From: AA29 sp041481445
GTDB taxonomy: Bacteria > Acidobacteriota > Vicinamibacteria > Fen-336
Length of the DNA: 7,090 bases
Direction: 5' to 3'
Assembly (NCBI GenBank): GCA_041481445.1
Contig: JBGPBV010000242.1
Coordinates: 1-7,090, forward strand
In this document: piece by piece, positions 5,998-7,090 of the stretch
Layout: the number at the start of each line of letters is the position of its first letter
Position numbering within the stretch: position 1 is the first letter of the stretch
Notes under the pieces: generated by a model
The model's input: the letters and a program-made list of their open reading frames with translations, nothing else
What the model was told of the DNA's origin: nothing
Databases searched by the model: none
Program-made: the position numbers and the translations under genes

Positions 5998-6783
5998 ATG
6001 AGCTTCGCGACGCGGTCGTGCCTCGGCCTCGTCGTGTCGCTCACGATCGGGGCGACGGCCGCCTCCGCCCAGGAGCTGGAGCCGCGCGCCTACGCCCCTA
6101 ACCCGACCGGCGCCAACTTCGTGCTGATGGCCTACGGCCGCTCGACGGGCGGCGTCGTGTTCGACCCTTCAGTGCCCATCACCAACGTGTCGGCCCACGT
6201 GAACACGACCGCGCTCTTCTACGGCCGCACCTTCGGCCTCTTCGGCCGCTCCGCCAGCGCCGCCGTGCAGCTCCCCTACGGGTGGGGGACGGTGGAGGGA
6301 GACGTCTTCGAGGAGCGGCGGAGCATCTACCGCTCGGGACTGGCCGACCTGCGGCTCCGGCTCACCACCAACCTCCTGGGCGGGCCCGCCCTCCCTCCGC
6401 GCGAGTTCGCGCAGCGCCGCCCGCGCACCACCCTCGGAGCGAGCGTCGTCGTCACCGCTCCCACCGGGCAATACGATCCGGCCAAGCTCATCAACCTCGG
6501 CACGAACCGCTGGGCCTTCAAGCCCGAGCTGGGCCTCTCGTGGCCGAAGGGGCGCTGGTTCGTCGAGCTCTACGCCGGGGCCTGGCTCTTCACCGACAAC
6601 CGGGACTTCTTCGGAGGCTCGCGGCGGGAGCAGCAGCCCCTCGGCTCCCTCAGACCCACGTCAGCTACGTCTTCCGGCCGCGCCTGTGGCTGGCCGGGGA
6701 CGCGACCTTCTACACCGGCGGCCGCACGACAATCGACGGTGTCCAGAAGGCCGACCTGCAGCGCAACTCGCGTCTGGGGTTGA
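5998..6783 (+). CDS. Outer-membrane transporter-like protein (Phenol_MetA_deg type), frameshifted after residue 218
   Basis: As written, this frame gives 261 aa. The Sec signal peptide is clear (hydrophobic core, cut at ASA|QE after residue 24). The mature part has short amphipathic strands rich in aromatic residues and Gly, with motifs such as PTGQYDPAKLINLGTNRW followed by a F-K-P-E-L-G-L-S strand. These are typical of outer-membrane 'transporter' proteins in the Phenol_MetA_deg family (PF13557), thought to be beta-barrels; substrates are mostly unknown. After Leu218 (codon 6649-6651) the protein turns into Ser/Arg/Pro-rich text unlike the family and stops at 6781. The family-like sequence resumes in the -1 frame at 6651, as QTHVSYVFRPRLWL. 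One missing base, most simply a C (CTCCAG read as CTCAG), would restore a 302-aa protein ending at 6905. It lies 11 nt after the AspT-type gene and is probably co-transcribed. It could be a true broken gene or a sequencing or assembly error. Confidence 0.75.
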   Translation: MSFATRSCLGLVVSLTIGATAASAQELEPRAYAPNPTGANFVLMAYGRSTGGVVFDPSVPITNVSAHVNTTALFYGRTFGLFGRSASAAVQLPYGWGTVEGDVFEERRSIYRSGLADLRLRLTTNLLGGPALPPREFAQRRPRTTLGASVVVTAPTGQYDPAKLINLGTNRWAFKPELGLSWPKGRWFVELYAGAWLFTDNRDFFGGSRREQQPLGSLRPTSATSSGRACGWPGTRPSTPAAARQSTVSRRPTCSATRVWG

Positions 6784-6905
6784 CCCTGGCCCTTCCCGTG
6801 AAGAAGCGCAGCGCCCTCAAGATCTCCTGGGCGCGAGGGGTCATCACCCGCGTGGGAGGCGACTTCGACAGCCTGGCCGTGGGCTATCAGTTCCTCTGGT
6901 TCTGA
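6651..6905 (+). pseudogene. Out-of-frame C-terminal part of the outer-membrane transporter-like gene
   Basis: In the frame starting at 6651 the sequence reads QTHVSYVFRPRLWLAGDA, then YTGGRTTIDGV, SRLGLTLALP, a K-I-S-W-A-R-G strand and a final strand ending QFLWF before TGA at 6903-6905. The regular beta-strands and C-terminal Phe are the hallmark of an outer-membrane barrel's last strand, recognised by the BAM machinery. It is therefore the missing end of the gene that begins at 5998. It has no start codon or ribosome site of its own, so it is not a separate gene. No X-XXY-YYZ slippery heptamer is seen at the junction, which argues against programmed frameshifting. The last 19 bases overlap the minus-strand symporter gene. 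Confidence 0.75.
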
Positions 6906-7090
6906 GCGCGGGCCAGCAGGACCACCACGGCCGCCGAGAGCCACATGGTGAGGCCGTAGGCGATCGCGGGGAGCAGGAGGAGCGGCGCCCGCATGAGCGT
7001 CAGGGCCACGAACGCGGCCAGGGCGAAGTTCTGGAGGCCGCATTCCAGCCCGACCGCGATGCGCTGCTCGCGGGGCAGCCCGAGGAGGAA
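6887..7090 (-). CDS. C-terminal part of a BASS/SLC10-family sodium symporter (partial)
   Basis: The minus-strand frame is open from the right edge and stops with TGA (complement of 6887-6889), giving 67 C-terminal residues. It is hydrophobic with two likely membrane helices: LQNFALAAFVALTLMRAP and the following LLLLPAIAYGLTMWLSAAVV. The segment VGLECGLQNFALA carries the E-x-x-x-Q-N pattern (Glu near 7043-7045, Gln near 7031-7033) that forms a Na+ site in bile-acid:sodium symporter (BASS) proteins such as ASBT homologues. The pre-helix GLPREQRIAV also fits. Family members take up bile acids, organic acids, pantothenate or other anions with Na+; the substrate cannot be judged from this fragment. 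It converges with the plus-strand run and overlaps the end of the outer-membrane gene by 19 bases. There is no room for a bidirectional terminator between the two. The rest of the gene lies outside the window. Confidence 0.7.
   Translation of the reverse strand, partial: FLLGLPREQRIAVGLECGLQNFALAAFVALTLMRAPLLLLPAIAYGLTMWLSAAVVVLLARAQNQRN

Noticed and set aside
6640..6660. Programmed -1 ribosomal frameshift in the outer-membrane gene
   Set aside because: No X-XXY-YYZ slippery heptamer is seen, and the family is not known for recoding. A base deletion or sequence error is simpler.
6570..7043. A 157-aa minus-strand frame across the right end
   Set aside because: Its composition is shadow-like. 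A different minus-strand frame in the same place (stop at 6887) shows membrane helices and the E-x-x-x-Q-N pattern of the BASS family.

Overview
The window is very GC-rich, with coding frames that strongly favour G or C at third positions. It reads as a dense chromosomal segment of a Gram-negative (diderm) bacterium. Several products carry Sec signal peptides, one is an outer-membrane beta-barrel-type protein ending in Trp-Phe, and one is a DUF4136 periplasmic protein. This protein mix and base composition resemble environmental Acidobacteriota, Myxococcota or Rokubacteria-like genomes. That is an impression from family styles, not a phylogenetic result. No mobile element, CRISPR array, rRNA or tRNA was seen.

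Layout: seven genes run left to right on the plus strand, and an eighth, partial, converges from the right edge. (1) 2-616 is the C-terminal part of a low-complexity Gly/Ser/Thr/Arg-rich protein that begins outside the window. (2) 619-1128 is a small secreted protein of unknown function. (3) 1125-2540 is a DASS/CitT-type anion (dicarboxylate) permease that overlaps gene 2 by ATGA. (4) 2563-3633 is a periplasmic type II L-asparaginase with all key catalytic residues. (5) 3668-4216 is a DUF4136 periplasmic protein. (6) 4310-5986 is an AspT/YidE-type aspartate:alanine-exchanger family membrane protein with two central RCK_C-like domains. (7) 5998-6905 is a secreted outer-membrane 'transporter' (Phenol_MetA_deg-like) interrupted by an apparent one-base deletion near 6651. 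(8) 7090-6887 on the minus strand is the C-terminus of a BASS/SLC10-family sodium symporter.

Spacing is tight (overlaps, or gaps of 2 to 34 nt) except for a 93-nt gap at 4217-4309. That gap holds a perfect 10-bp GC stem-loop which may divide the run into two transcripts. No gene-free stretch exceeds 300 bases.

The most coherent reading is an asparagine/aspartate use module. Asparaginase in the periplasm would release aspartate and ammonia, the DASS permease could take up the resulting C4-dicarboxylate, and the AspT-type protein could exchange aspartate for alanine. The enzymes that would use cytoplasmic aspartate (aspartase, aspartate 4-decarboxylase) are not in the window, so the substrates are inferred from family and context. 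Nothing here is a clearly unprecedented system. The gene combination, the frameshifted outer-membrane gene and the unassigned secreted proteins are the points worth a second look.
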